From Wenzhouxiangella sp. (GTDB lineage: Bacteria > Pseudomonadota > Gammaproteobacteria > Xanthomonadales > Wenzhouxiangellaceae), in the NCBI GenBank assembly GCA_007127425.1, contig SKZJ01000179.1, forward strand, positions 1 through 21,486: a DNA stretch of 21,486 bases, read 5' to 3'. Of the stretch, positions 1 to 7,472 are shown piece after piece. The notes beneath the pieces are model-generated. The model searched no databases. It was not told the origin of the DNA and worked only from the letters and a program-made list of their open reading frames with translations. How positions within the stretch are numbered: the stretch's first letter is position 1; each line of letters begins with the position of its first letter. The position numbers and the translations under genes were made by a program.

Positions 1-47
1 AGCTGCTCGATCACGATTTTCTTGACTCGTTCTTCAATGCTGCTCAT
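1..47 (-). CDS. acpP: Acyl carrier protein, N-terminal fragment (partial)
   Basis: Only the first 15 complete codons are inside the window; they read MSSIEERVKKIVIEQ, the typical start of bacterial AcpP, the phosphopantetheinylated carrier of growing acyl chains in type II fatty acid synthesis. The modified serine (DSL motif) lies beyond the window edge and cannot be checked. A purine-rich ribosome site (GAGGAAA) sits about 7 nt before the ATG. The gene follows fabG on the same strand after a 164-nt gap with its own promoter, matching the E. coli order fabD-fabG-acpP. Identity rests on the short N-terminus plus context. Confidence 0.9.
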   Translation of the reverse strand, partial: MSSIEERVKKIVIEQ

Positions 48-90
48 TGGTGGTTTCCTCAGTTGAACAAGGGTTGCCCGAAGCGGGCAC

Positions 91-120
91 ATTGTAGTGA
101 ACAATTGCGTTCACTGCCAG
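91..120 (-). promoter_or_regulatory. Putative sigma70 promoter of acpP
   Basis: Reading leftwards, a -35-like CTGGCA (115-120, four of six consensus bases) and a -10-like TACAAT (91-96, five of six) are separated by 18 bp. The predicted start near position 84 gives acpP an untranslated leader of roughly 37 nt. A short GC hairpin (GCCCG/CGGGC, 76-88) lies at or near the predicted 5' end. A separate acpP promoter is expected, because the carrier protein is needed in large excess over the enzymes. The assignment is from inspection only. Confidence 0.5.
96..115. promoter_or_regulatory. Perfect palindrome, candidate operator at acpP promoter
   Basis: AGTGAAC and GTTCACT form 7-bp perfect inverted arms around a 6-bp centre. 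The site fills the interval between the proposed -10 and -35 of acpP, the classic position for a repressor. From memory, the half site AGTGAACGC on the acpP-coding strand resembles operators of the TetR-family lipid regulators FabR/DesT, although those operators are about 18 bp and this one is 20. The regulator gene is not in the window. Confidence 0.45.
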
Positions 121-211
121 TAGAGTTGACCACCGAAACACATTCCTACCCCGGTGGCCCATTATTAATTATCTCTTATATATCAATGGGTAAAGCTACT
201 AAATTGATAAT
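121..211. other. fabG-acpP intergenic segment, partly AT-rich
   Basis: No gene is visible here. Positions 159-211 are strikingly AT-rich against the GC-rich genes on either side and contain TATA-like and TTTA-like runs, which could serve as a further promoter or an UP-like element for acpP. A 6-bp inverted pair (130-135 with 152-157, CCACCG/CGGTGG) with a 16-nt loop lies beside it. No intrinsic terminator follows fabG, so read-through into acpP is likely. Confidence 0.4.
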
Positions 212-961
212 TTACGTCATGTACATGCCGCCGTTGACGTGCAGCGTCTGTCCCGTCACGTAGGCACTGGCCTCGCTGGCCAGGAAGCCGACGGAGGCGG
301 CGACGTCGTCGACCTTGCCCAAACGCCCGAGCGGAATGCCGGCCTGCAGGCGCTCACGTTGCCCCTCGTCGAGGTCACGGGTCATATCCGTATCGATGAA
401 CCCGGGAGCGACTACATTGGCCGTGATGCCGCGACTACCAACCTCGTGGGCGACCGACCGGGTGAATCCGGCGACACCGGCCTTGGCGGCAGCGTAGTTG
501 GACTGGCCCGGATTGCCACTATAGCCAACCACCGAGGAGATGTTGATGATGCGCCCGAAACGGGCCTTCAGCATGCCACGCAGGCAGGCGCGGGTGGTGC
601 GCATCACGCCACGCAGATTGGTATCGATGACCGTATCCCAGTCCTCGTCCTTCAACCGCATCAGCAACTGGTCACGGGTAATCGCCGCATTGTTGACCAG
701 GATGGTGACGGCACCGGCATCCTTGGCGATCCGGCCGACCACGTCGTTGATCGACTCACCGTCTGTCACGTTCAGGACCAGGCCCCGTCCATCGCCCAGC
801 CGCTCACTGATCGCATCGGCTCCGGCCTCGCTGGTCGCGGTACCGAAAACGTCCGCTCCCATGGCTTTCAACCACGCGGCCGTGGCCTGGCCGATGCCTC
901 GGCTGGCGCCGGTGACCAGGGCCACGCGGCTGTCAATTCGGCTCATCGCCTCGGGGGTCAT
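212..961 (-). CDS. fabG: 3-oxoacyl-ACP reductase FabG
   Basis: NADPH-dependent reduction of beta-ketoacyl-ACP, the first reduction in each elongation round; cytoplasmic tetramer of the short-chain dehydrogenase family. The 249-residue protein shows the cofactor motif TGASRGIG (17-24), the NNAA motif (90-93), the catalytic Ser142/Ser143 region, and Tyr156-x3-Lys160 in YAAAK. The C-terminus TGQTLHVNGGMYM is characteristic of FabG. The start at 961 overlaps the fabD stop as ATGA and has GGAGGGAG upstream. An ATG further upstream would extend the gene well into fabD and add residues not seen in the family. E. coli FabG has 244 residues. Confidence 0.97.
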   Translation of the reverse strand: MTPEAMSRIDSRVALVTGASRGIGQATAAWLKAMGADVFGTATSEAGADAISERLGDGRGLVLNVTDGESINDVVGRIAKDAGAVTILVNNAAITRDQLLMRLKDEDWDTVIDTNLRGVMRTTRACLRGMLKARFGRIINISSVVGYSGNPGQSNYAAAKAGVAGFTRSVAHEVGSRGITANVVAPGFIDTDMTRDLDEGQRERLQAGIPLGRLGKVDDVAASVGFLASEASAYVTGQTLHVNGGMYMT

Positions 962-1905
962 GGGTTGCTCTCCCTCCATTCTTCTATTGTTTGTTCGATG
1001 GCGCCGGGCTGTTCCAATGCCGCCCATTGCGCGCCCCGCTCGATACGTCGACCCAAGCCGGACAATACCCGGCCGGGCCCGCATTCTGCCAGTTTCATGA
1101 TACCGCTGCCAGTGATCGTGCGCACACTTTCAGTCCAGCGCACGGGACTGTGCAGTTGTGCGACCAGTGCCGACCGGATGCCATCCGGATCGTCATGCTC
1201 GGCGACATCGCAGTTGTGGATGACGGGAATCTCTGGCGCGCGGATCTCGACCTCGGCCAGCACATCGGCCATGGCTTTCGCGGCCGGCTTCATCAGTTCA
1301 CTGTGGGAAGGCACGCTGACCGGGAGGATCACTGCTCGCCGCGCCCCGGCTTCGCTGCACTTGTGCATCGCACGCTCGACAGCGGCAGCATTGCCTGCAA
1401 TGACGATCTGTCCGGGTGAATTGTAATTGGCCGGCGCGACCACCTGGTCCTCGGCCACTTCGCGGCAAATCGCCTCGACCACTTCGTCGTCCAGGCCAAG
1501 GACGGCCGCCATGGCCCCCCGCCCGGCAGGTACTGCGGTCTGCATCTGGCGACCCCGCTCGGCTACCACGGTGATCGCACTCTCGAAATCCATTGAGCCA
1601 GCGGCAACCAGGGCCGTATATTCGCCAAGACTGTGTCCGGCCAGTTTCGCCGGCCGCGGCCCGCCAAGCTCATTCCACAGGCGCCATACCGCCACAGAGG
1701 CGGCGAGGATGGCCGGCTGGGTCAGTTCCGTACGATTGAGCTCTTCTTCCGGGCCCTTGCTGACCAACTGCCACAAGTCGATCCCCAGCACGCTGCCGGC
1801 CTGGTCGAAGGTGGCGCGCACCTGCTCGTGTCGATCGGCCAACTCGGCCAGCATCCCGACTGACTGCGATCCCTGGCCGGGAAAGAGAAACGCGAAATCC
1901 GACAT
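958..1905 (-). CDS. fabD: Malonyl-CoA:ACP transacylase FabD
   Basis: Moves malonyl groups from CoA to ACP, supplying the extender unit for FabH and FabF. The 315-residue protein has the oxyanion motif GQGSQ (10-14), the nucleophile Ser92 in GHSLGEYTA, Arg117, the catalytic His201 in PSHSELM and Gln250, all at family positions. The chosen ATG at 1905 gives the usual MSDFAFLFPGQGSQ start and has GGGGAG about 6 nt upstream; an in-frame start 8 codons earlier is less likely. It overlaps fabG by 4 nt, implying coupled translation, and lies 57 nt after fabH. Confidence 0.97.
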   Translation of the reverse strand: MSDFAFLFPGQGSQSVGMLAELADRHEQVRATFDQAGSVLGIDLWQLVSKGPEEELNRTELTQPAILAASVAVWRLWNELGGPRPAKLAGHSLGEYTALVAAGSMDFESAITVVAERGRQMQTAVPAGRGAMAAVLGLDDEVVEAICREVAEDQVVAPANYNSPGQIVIAGNAAAVERAMHKCSEAGARRAVILPVSVPSHSELMKPAAKAMADVLAEVEIRAPEIPVIHNCDVAEHDDPDGIRSALVAQLHSPVRWTESVRTITGSGIMKLAECGPGRVLSGLGRRIERGAQWAALEQPGAIEQTIEEWRESNP

Positions 1906-1962
1906 GCATACTCCCCGTTCTGCTGTCATTGTGATGAGTGGTGACGGTAATGTGTGGTGGCG

Positions 1963-2928
1963 CTAGTAAGCGACCAGCGCCGCGCCCCAGGTAAAGCCGC
2001 CGCCGAAGGCCTCCAGAAGGAGCTTGTCGCCGCGCTTGATGCGCCCGCTGCGCACCGCCACGTCCAGGGCCATGGGAACCGAAGCGGCCGAGGTGTTGCC
2101 GTGTTGGTCGACAGTCACCACGACCTGGTCCATGGACATGCGCAGCTTGCGGGCCGTCGCCTGGATGATGCGCAGGTTGGCCTGGTGAGGAATCAGCCAG
2201 TCCAGGTCTTCCTTTTCCAGTTGATTCGCGGCCAGCGTCTCGTCGACGATGCGACCGAGCGTGTTCACTGCCACCTTGAATACTTCGTTGCCGCGCATGG
2301 ACACGGCCACGCCGCCGCGCTCCTCTGCGCGAAACCCGCGAGAGACGCCGACATCAACCTTGAGCAGGTCGCTGTAGCCGCCATTGGCGTGGATATGGGT
2401 CGACAGAATGCCGGGTTCTTCATCTGCGGTCAGGACGGCCGCGCCGGCACCGTCACCAAACAGCACGCAGGTTCCGCGATCATTCCAGTCGAGCATCCGG
2501 GTCAGGGTTTCGGCGCCGACGACCAGCACGTTGCGTGCAGTGCCGTTGCGGATGTACTGGTCGGCGACCGACAGGGCATAAATGAACCCCGAGCAGGCCG
2601 CGTTGATGTCGAACGCGCCGCACTCGGCCATCCCGAGACGATGCTGCAGCAGGCAGGCGGTGGACGGAAAAATGACGTCCGGGGTCGTGGTACCGACCAG
2701 CAACAGGTCGATATCGCTCGGCTTCAGCCCGGCGGCTTCCATGGCCTGGAGAGCGGCTTGCTCGGCCAGATCGCATGTGGTCTGCCCCTCGGCGGCGACA
2801 TGTCGCTGTGTGATGCCGGTGCGCTCACGAATCCACTGGTCGCTGGTATCGACCATTTTCTCGAGATCCGCATTGGTCAAGACCTTCTCGGGCAGGTACC
2901 TGCCGGTTCCGATGATGCGCGAGTACAT
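1963..2928 (-). CDS. fabH: 3-oxoacyl-ACP synthase III FabH
   Basis: Condenses acetyl-CoA with malonyl-ACP to begin fatty acid synthesis. The 321-residue protein carries the thiolase-fold triad Cys112 (INAACSGF), His248 (IPHQAN) and Asn278 (GNTSAAS), and ends in [11 protein letters not shown]. The N-terminus [14 protein letters not shown] matches E. coli FabH, so I use the ATG at 2928; an upstream in-frame ATG at 2952 would add eight residues. It follows plsX by 36 nt in the conserved plsX-fabH-fabD-fabG order. Chain-length preference cannot be read from the sequence. Confidence 0.97.
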   Translation of the reverse strand: MYSRIIGTGRYLPEKVLTNADLEKMVDTSDQWIRERTGITQRHVAAEGQTTCDLAEQAALQAMEAAGLKPSDIDLLLVGTTTPDVIFPSTACLLQHRLGMAECGAFDINAACSGFIYALSVADQYIRNGTARNVLVVGAETLTRMLDWNDRGTCVLFGDGAGAAVLTADEEPGILSTHIHANGGYSDLLKVDVGVSRGFRAEERGGVAVSMRGNEVFKVAVNTLGRIVDETLAANQLEKEDLDWLIPHQANLRIIQATARKLRMSMDQVVVTVDQHGNTSAASVPMALDVAVRSGRIKRGDKLLLEAFGGGFTWGAALVAY

Positions 2929-2964
2929 GCCGTGATCAACTCCCAAAACCATGAATTCCGTCAG

Positions 2965-3969
2965 TCAGTAGCTTGCCCAGAGCCGGCGTTCCAACTCGGG
3001 GATCAGGTTGCGTCGCGCCTCCAGCGCCGCAAGCCTGACGGCGGCGGCGAATCCACGAGCGCAGGCGGCACCGTGGCTCTTGATCACTGTGCCACGCACA
3101 CCCAGCAGCGGGGCACCATTATGCATGGCCGGATCGAGCCTGTCATGCAGGCGCCGCAAGTGGCGGCGGGCCAACCAGCCGGTGGGGCCACGCCCGAGTC
3201 CGCGATCAATTTCATCGAATACGAGTTTCACCATGCCCTCGGCGCCCTTGAGCAGGATGTTCCCGGCAAAGCCGTCGCACACGACCAGGTCCACCGCGCC
3301 GGCAAACACGGCATCGGCCTCGATGAATCCCGTGTAATCGATCGCACCTTCGGCATCGATCAATCGAGCCGCCTCGCGTAACACATCGGGTCCCTTGCTC
3401 GGCTCGTGCCCGATATTCAGCAGGCCGGTTCGCGGTATCCGGCCGGTCAGCACCTCGACGGCAAAATGCCCGAGTCTGGCAAACTCCAACAAACGGTGCG
3501 CATCGACACCCACATTGGCACCGAGATCCAGAACCCACACTGGTTTGTCGGCTCCGGGGACCGACGCCATCAGGGCCGGGCGCTCGATACCCGGCAACAT
3601 GCCCATGACCTGCCTCGACAATGCCATCAAGGCCCCGGTATTGCCGGCGCTGACAACTGCTTGCGCCTGACCGTCTTCCAGCAACTCGAGAGAGAGTTGC
3701 ATGCTGCTGCCCTGCCCCTGCCGTAGCGCCCGGGCGGTACTGACGTCCATCGGAAGAACGGATTCGGCATCGTGCAGGCTGATCCGTTCGCGCAGGCGGG
3801 CATTGAACGGCGCGAGGGCCGATTCCAGTTCGGAACGATTGCCGACCAGGTGCAGTGCGAGGCTCTCGTCACCCGACAGCGCCTGAACGGCACCATTCAC
3901 GGCCACGCCACAACCGCCGTCCCCGCCCATGGCGTCGACGGCGATATTCACGCGTTGGTTTTCAGGCAT
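2965..3969 (-). CDS. plsX: Phosphate acyltransferase PlsX
   Basis: Converts acyl-ACP and phosphate to acyl-phosphate, the acyl donor for PlsY, and so links fatty acid synthesis to phospholipid synthesis; peripheral to the inner membrane. The 334-residue protein shows the N-terminal VDAMGGD (11-17), SAGNTGA (107-113), LDLGANV (147-153), NIGHEP (185-190) and CDGFAGN (231-237), all PlsX signatures. It is slightly shorter than E. coli PlsX. The ATG at 3969 has no strong Shine-Dalgarno; a GTG at codon 7 is an alternative. It lies 24 nt after rpmF, so translation may depend on ribosomes arriving from rpmF. Confidence 0.96.
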   Translation of the reverse strand: MPENQRVNIAVDAMGGDGGCGVAVNGAVQALSGDESLALHLVGNRSELESALAPFNARLRERISLHDAESVLPMDVSTARALRQGQGSSMQLSLELLEDGQAQAVVSAGNTGALMALSRQVMGMLPGIERPALMASVPGADKPVWVLDLGANVGVDAHRLLEFARLGHFAVEVLTGRIPRTGLLNIGHEPSKGPDVLREAARLIDAEGAIDYTGFIEADAVFAGAVDLVVCDGFAGNILLKGAEGMVKLVFDEIDRGLGRGPTGWLARRHLRRLHDRLDPAMHNGAPLLGVRGTVIKSHGAACARGFAAAVRLAALEARRNLIPELERRLWASY

Positions 3970-3993
3970 GCGGACGCGAGTTCGCCCGGGGCA

Positions 3994-4206
3994 TCAACCC
4001 TGGGCTTCTTCGAGGTCCTCTTCGTCAACCTCTGGAACGATCTCGACGACCTGGCGGCCGCGATAGAAGCCTTCGGCAGTGACGTGATGACGACGATGAA
4101 TCTCGCCGGTGGTGGGGTCTTCCGACAGCGTCGCCTTGCTCAGGCTGTCGTGCGAGCGGCGCATGCCGCGCTTGGATGGGGTCTTGCGACTTTTTTGAAC
4201 AGCCAT
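3994..4206 (-). CDS. rpmF: 50S ribosomal protein L32 with acidic tail
   Basis: Structural protein of the large ribosomal subunit. [19 protein letters not shown] at the start and the [14 protein letters not shown] segment (about 39-53) are diagnostic for L32. It is a cysteine-free form, so no zinc ribbon. It has 70 residues against roughly 57 in E. coli; the extra part is an acidic C-terminal tail (residues 54-70, with a DEEDLEE run). The ribosome site AAGGAGAT (4212-4219), 5 nt before the ATG, is the best in this operon and suits a highly expressed ribosomal protein. It sits between yceD and plsX, as in E. coli. Confidence 0.96.
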   Translation of the reverse strand: MAVQKSRKTPSKRGMRRSHDSLSKATLSEDPTTGEIHRRHHVTAEGFYRGRQVVEIVPEVDEEDLEEAQG

Positions 4207-4225
4207 GGTTGATCTCCTTGAAAAA

Positions 4226-4735
4226 CTAGTCCTGATCGCGTTCTTTTTTCAAATCCGCCAGCTCGGCGAATGGCCGATAGGTATCGGCGCCGGTATCCTT
4301 GTCGTCGCCGAGGCGATTCGATTCCGGATCGACCGGGACCAATGGCAGACCGAGAAGCATTTCCTCCTCGATCAGCGTGATCAGTTCGATCCGGCCTTCG
4401 GTGGCCATCAACGGTTCATAGTCGTCAGGCAAGGCCTCAGCGTCACGTTCGCTGCCGACAATCCCTACCACCGACTGGCTGTCCAGTTCGTGATGGAACA
4501 CCTTCAACGACCTCTGACAAGTCAGCGGCACTCGCCCCTTCACCCTGACCTCGACGCGAACCTGGCGCTGGTCGTCATGGGCAAAACGCAACTCGAAGGC
4601 AATTTCAGCCTCGCCCGGATCGGCTATCATGCCAGTCAGGCGTTCGAGCCGTTTGAGGGGCACCGTGCCGGCGAACTCACGCCGCGCGGCCGCTGCCTTC
4701 TCCGGTTGAATCCAGTCGGGAAAATCTCGCGACAT
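4226..4735 (-). CDS. yceD: YceD/DUF177 family, 23S rRNA accumulation protein
   Basis: YceD proteins are needed for normal 23S rRNA levels in plants and E. coli; the mechanism is not settled. The 169-residue protein has the family layout: a LERLTG-type N-terminal region, a conserved cysteine at 73 (LTCQR), and the EALPDDYEP (100-108) and [20 protein letters not shown] (116-135) blocks. E. coli has CxxC at the cysteine site; here the second cysteine is Ser76. The N-terminus aligns with E. coli from the first ATG, yet no Shine-Dalgarno precedes it and a perfect TATAAT lies only 9 nt upstream. It is the first gene of the operon, 19 nt before rpmF. Confidence 0.93.
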   Translation of the reverse strand: MSRDFPDWIQPEKAAAARREFAGTVPLKRLERLTGMIADPGEAEIAFELRFAHDDQRQVRVEVRVKGRVPLTCQRSLKVFHHELDSQSVVGIVGSERDAEALPDDYEPLMATEGRIELITLIEEEMLLGLPLVPVDPESNRLGDDKDTGADTYRPFAELADLKKERDQD

Positions 4736-4744
4736 AAGCCGGGC

Positions 4745-4774
4745 ATTATACCATTGGAATTTGTTCTGTCACAA
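4745..4774 (-). promoter_or_regulatory. Sigma70-type promoter of the yceD-rpmF-plsX-fab operon
   Basis: Reading leftwards, TTGTGA (4769-4774, four of six consensus bases), an 18-bp spacer and a perfect TATAAT (4745-4750). The standard offset puts the start of transcription near 4738, only about 3 nt before the yceD ATG at 4733-4735. This is the strongest promoter-like sequence in the window and stands directly before the first gene of the operon. Confidence 0.7.
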
Positions 4775-4828
4775 TTGCTTGAGCCCCTGAAATAAGGGCA
4801 GTGCAACCCGACGGAGAAAGGAAAGTGC

Positions 4829-5419
4829 ATGTCTGAACTGATTCTCGCCTCCGGCTCCCCCTACCGCCGCGAACTTCTGACCCGTCTGCGACTCGCTTTC
4901 ACTGTTGTCTCACCCGATGTGGATGAACGCGCCGAAGAGGCCGAAGACGGCGCAGATCTGGCCTGGCGCCTGGCGCTGCTGAAAGCGAATGCGGTCGCCG
5001 CCAGGCATCCCGATGCCATCGTCATCGGCTCCGACCAAGTGGCCGAGTGTGCCGGCTCGCTACTGGGCAAGCCGGGCACGGTCGAGCGGGCGATCGAACA
5101 ACTGACGTTCTGCAGTGGCCGCGAAGTGGTCTTTCATACGGCAGTGGCGGTCGTCGGCAATGAGCGTGAACAGGTTCGTCTCGTACCGACCCGGGTCCGC
5201 ATGCGACAGCTGACTCCGGACACCATCGAGCAATACATCCGCGACGACCAGCCGCTGGACTGCGCCGGGGCGATGAAAAGCGAGGCGCTGGGCATCACCC
5301 TGACTGAAGCCATCACCAGCGACGACCCCACGGCGCTGGTCGGGCTGCCGTTGATCGCGGTGGCGGACATGCTCAGGGTTGCCGGCCTGCCGGTTCCGGG
5401 CAGTTTGCCGCAAGCGTAA
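4829..5419 (+). CDS. yceF: Maf/YceF-type 7-methyl-GTP pyrophosphatase
   Basis: Maf-family nucleotide pyrophosphatase; the YceF branch hydrolyses m7GTP and is thought to clear modified nucleotides. The 196-residue protein has the N-terminal LASGSPYRRELL (residues 6-17), the catalytic Asp69 in IGSDQV, Lys81 in GKPG and the D-C-A-G-A block (144-148). Assignment to YceF rather than YhdE rests on its position divergent from yceD-rpmF-plsX, as in E. coli, and on overall similarity. A GGAGAAAGG site lies about 9 nt before the ATG. The 93-nt gap to yceD must hold promoters in both directions. Confidence 0.93.
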   Translation: MSELILASGSPYRRELLTRLRLAFTVVSPDVDERAEEAEDGADLAWRLALLKANAVAARHPDAIVIGSDQVAECAGSLLGKPGTVERAIEQLTFCSGREVVFHTAVAVVGNEREQVRLVPTRVRMRQLTPDTIEQYIRDDQPLDCAGAMKSEALGITLTEAITSDDPTALVGLPLIAVADMLRVAGLPVPGSLPQA

Positions 5420-5471
5420 CCGGCACAGTGATAAGCTATCCCCATACGCACCGGAATGGAGTGAAACAAGG

Positions 5472-7472
5472 ATGTCCGCCACAGCTTCCAACGGCAACAC
5501 CTATAAACACTGGCGCCTGGAAACCGACATTGACGGCGTCGCCTGGCTCTACATCGACCGCGGCGACGAAAAGGTCAACACCCTGGGCAACGAGGTTCTG
5601 AACGAACTCGAGCAGATCGTTACCCGCCTGGAAGCCGACAAGCCAGCCGGCCTGGTCCTGATGTCGGGCAAGCCAAAATCCTTCATCGTCGGCGCCGATG
5701 TGCGCGAGTTTGACGCCACCGACAAGGTGTCGGAACTCGAAGAAAACGTCACGCAGGTGCACGGTCTGTTCCAGCGTATCGACACCCTGCCCTTCCCCAC
5801 GGTCGTGGCGTTCGAGGGGTACTGCCTCGGCGGTGGGCTCGAACTGTCGCTATGCTTCGACTGGCGTATTGCACTCGATGCCGATCACACCCGCATCGGG
5901 TTTCCGGAAGTCAATCTCGGCATCTATCCCGGCTTCGGCGGCTCGGGGCGCAGCATCCGGGCGATCGGCGGACTCAATGCCATGCAGATCATGCTGACCG
6001 GCCGCATGCTCAGAGCCAGGGCCGCACGCGGCATGGGCCTGATCGACCAGACCGTCGACCAGCACGGCTCCCTGCGTTGGGCCGCACGCGCTGCAGTGAG
6101 CAAGAAGAAGAAATCGAAACAACCCGGGCTGAAGGCCCGCGCGACCACCTGGACACCGGTGCGCAAGATCCTGGCCGGCCAGATGCGCAAGCAGACCGCG
6201 GCCAAGGCTCGCAAGGAACACTACCCGGCACCCTATGAGTTGATCGACGCCTACGAGGCGGCCGGTGATTCGACCGCGGAGATGATCCGCATCGAGGCCG
6301 AAAAGGTTCCACGCCTGCTGGCCGGTGACACCTCGCGCAACTTGAGGCGTGTCTTCCGCCTGATGGAAGAGCTCAAGGCCCAGGGCAAGCGCTCCGATTT
6401 CAAGGCCCGTCGGGTCCACGTCATCGGCGCCGGCGTGATGGGCGGCGACATCGCCGCATGGTGTGCCTCCCGTGGCCTGGAAGTCACCCTCCAGGATCGC
6501 GAGATGAAGCACATCGAGCCGGCCATCAAGCGGGCCAGATCGCTGTTCAAGCGCAAACTGAAGACACCGACCGCTGTGGCCGCTGCCCAGACACGGCTGA
6601 TTGCCGACCTGGAAGGCAATGGCCTGGCCCAGGCCGATGTCGTCATCGAGGCCATCTTCGAGGACCGCGACGCCAAGCGCGAATTGTTTACCGAGGTCAA
6701 TCGCAAGGCACCGAAACACGCCATACTGGCGACCAACACCTCGGCTATTCCGCTGGCAGAACTTTCCGATGTGCTGGATGATCCATCACGCCTGATCGGT
6801 CTGCATTTCTTCAACCCGGTCGCGAAGATGCCGCTGGTCGAGGTCGTCTACGACCAGAAGTCCAACCGCAATCGCGTCAACGACGGTTCCAGTTTCGCCA
6901 CCCAGATCGGCAAGTACGCCCTGCCGGTGACTTCCACTCCCGGCTTTCTGGTCAACCGCGTGCTTGCGCCCTACATGCGCAATGCCATGAAGATGCATCG
7001 CGAGGGCATTCCCAAGGAAGCACTCGACAAGGCCGCGGTCAAGTTCGGCATGCCGATGGGCCCGGTGGAACTGGCCGACACGGTTGGCCTGGATGTCGGC
7101 CTTGGCGTGATCAAGACCCTGATGGGCGACGAAGCCGGCGAAGACCGCAAGGTACTGGAAGAAATGATCGAGGCCGGCAAGCTGGGCAAGAAGTCCGGGG
7201 AGGGTTTCTACAAGTGGAAGAAAGGCAAGCCGGAACGGGATTCGGGCGCGGCCGAGGGTCACGACCTCGACAAGCTCGCCGATCAACTGATGCAACCCTA
7301 CTTTGACGAGTGCCGGTCGTGCTTGCGCGATCGGGTCGTCGAGTCGACCGACCTTCTCGACGCCGGGATGATTTTCGGTACCGGTTTCGCACCATTCCGT
7401 GGCGGACCCATGCATTATCTCGAATCCAGCGCTAACGCGAGCAGCGACCAAGCCAACAAGGAGCAGTCCTGA
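5472..7472 (+). CDS. fadJ: Fatty acid oxidation alpha subunit (FadJ/FadB type)
   Basis: Bifunctional beta-oxidation enzyme: enoyl-CoA hydratase then NAD-dependent 3-hydroxyacyl-CoA dehydrogenase. The 666-residue protein has a crotonase domain (about 15-210) with the oxyanion segment IVGADVREF and catalytic Glu124 (GGGLEL) and Glu146 (FPEVNLG), then a Rossmann domain with GAGVMGG (319-325), and dehydrogenase residues His445 (HFFNPV) and Glu457, followed by the C-terminal helical domains. A lysine run (211-214) follows the crotonase domain. The start at 5472 has GGAG upstream and avoids reading through maf. It is shorter than E. coli FadJ (714). It ends one base into the thiolase gene (TGATG). 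FadJ rather than FadB is inferred from the FadI-like partner. Confidence 0.92.
   Translation: MSATASNGNTYKHWRLETDIDGVAWLYIDRGDEKVNTLGNEVLNELEQIVTRLEADKPAGLVLMSGKPKSFIVGADVREFDATDKVSELEENVTQVHGLFQRIDTLPFPTVVAFEGYCLGGGLELSLCFDWRIALDADHTRIGFPEVNLGIYPGFGGSGRSIRAIGGLNAMQIMLTGRMLRARAARGMGLIDQTVDQHGSLRWAARAAVSKKKKSKQPGLKARATTWTPVRKILAGQMRKQTAAKARKEHYPAPYELIDAYEAAGDSTAEMIRIEAEKVPRLLAGDTSRNLRRVFRLMEELKAQGKRSDFKARRVHVIGAGVMGGDIAAWCASRGLEVTLQDREMKHIEPAIKRARSLFKRKLKTPTAVAAAQTRLIADLEGNGLAQADVVIEAIFEDRDAKRELFTEVNRKAPKHAILATNTSAIPLAELSDVLDDPSRLIGLHFFNPVAKMPLVEVVYDQKSNRNRVNDGSSFATQIGKYALPVTSTPGFLVNRVLAPYMRNAMKMHREGIPKEALDKAAVKFGMPMGPVELADTVGLDVGLGVIKTLMGDEAGEDRKVLEEMIEAGKLGKKSGEGFYKWKKGKPERDSGAAEGHDLDKLADQLMQPYFDECRSCLRDRVVESTDLLDAGMIFGTGFAPFRGGPMHYLESSANASSDQANKEQS

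Noticed and set aside
239..1426. 395-codon + strand open frame opposite fabG and fabD
   Set aside because: Antisense shadow of well-supported genes, with no ribosome site or family match.
1954..3381. 475-codon open frame on the + strand opposite fabH and plsX
   Set aside because: It lies antisense to two clear genes; long open antisense frames are expected in GC-rich DNA. Its product has no recognisable domain.
5420..5471. Search for a FadR- or PsrA-type operator and a promoter before fadJ
   Set aside because: Only a weak TGATAAG-like word is present; no matching -35 or GAAAC-N-GTTTC dyad was found.
5850..6719. 289-codon minus-strand open frame opposite fadJ
   Set aside because: Antisense to the hydratase/dehydrogenase gene, whose catalytic motifs fix the true frame.
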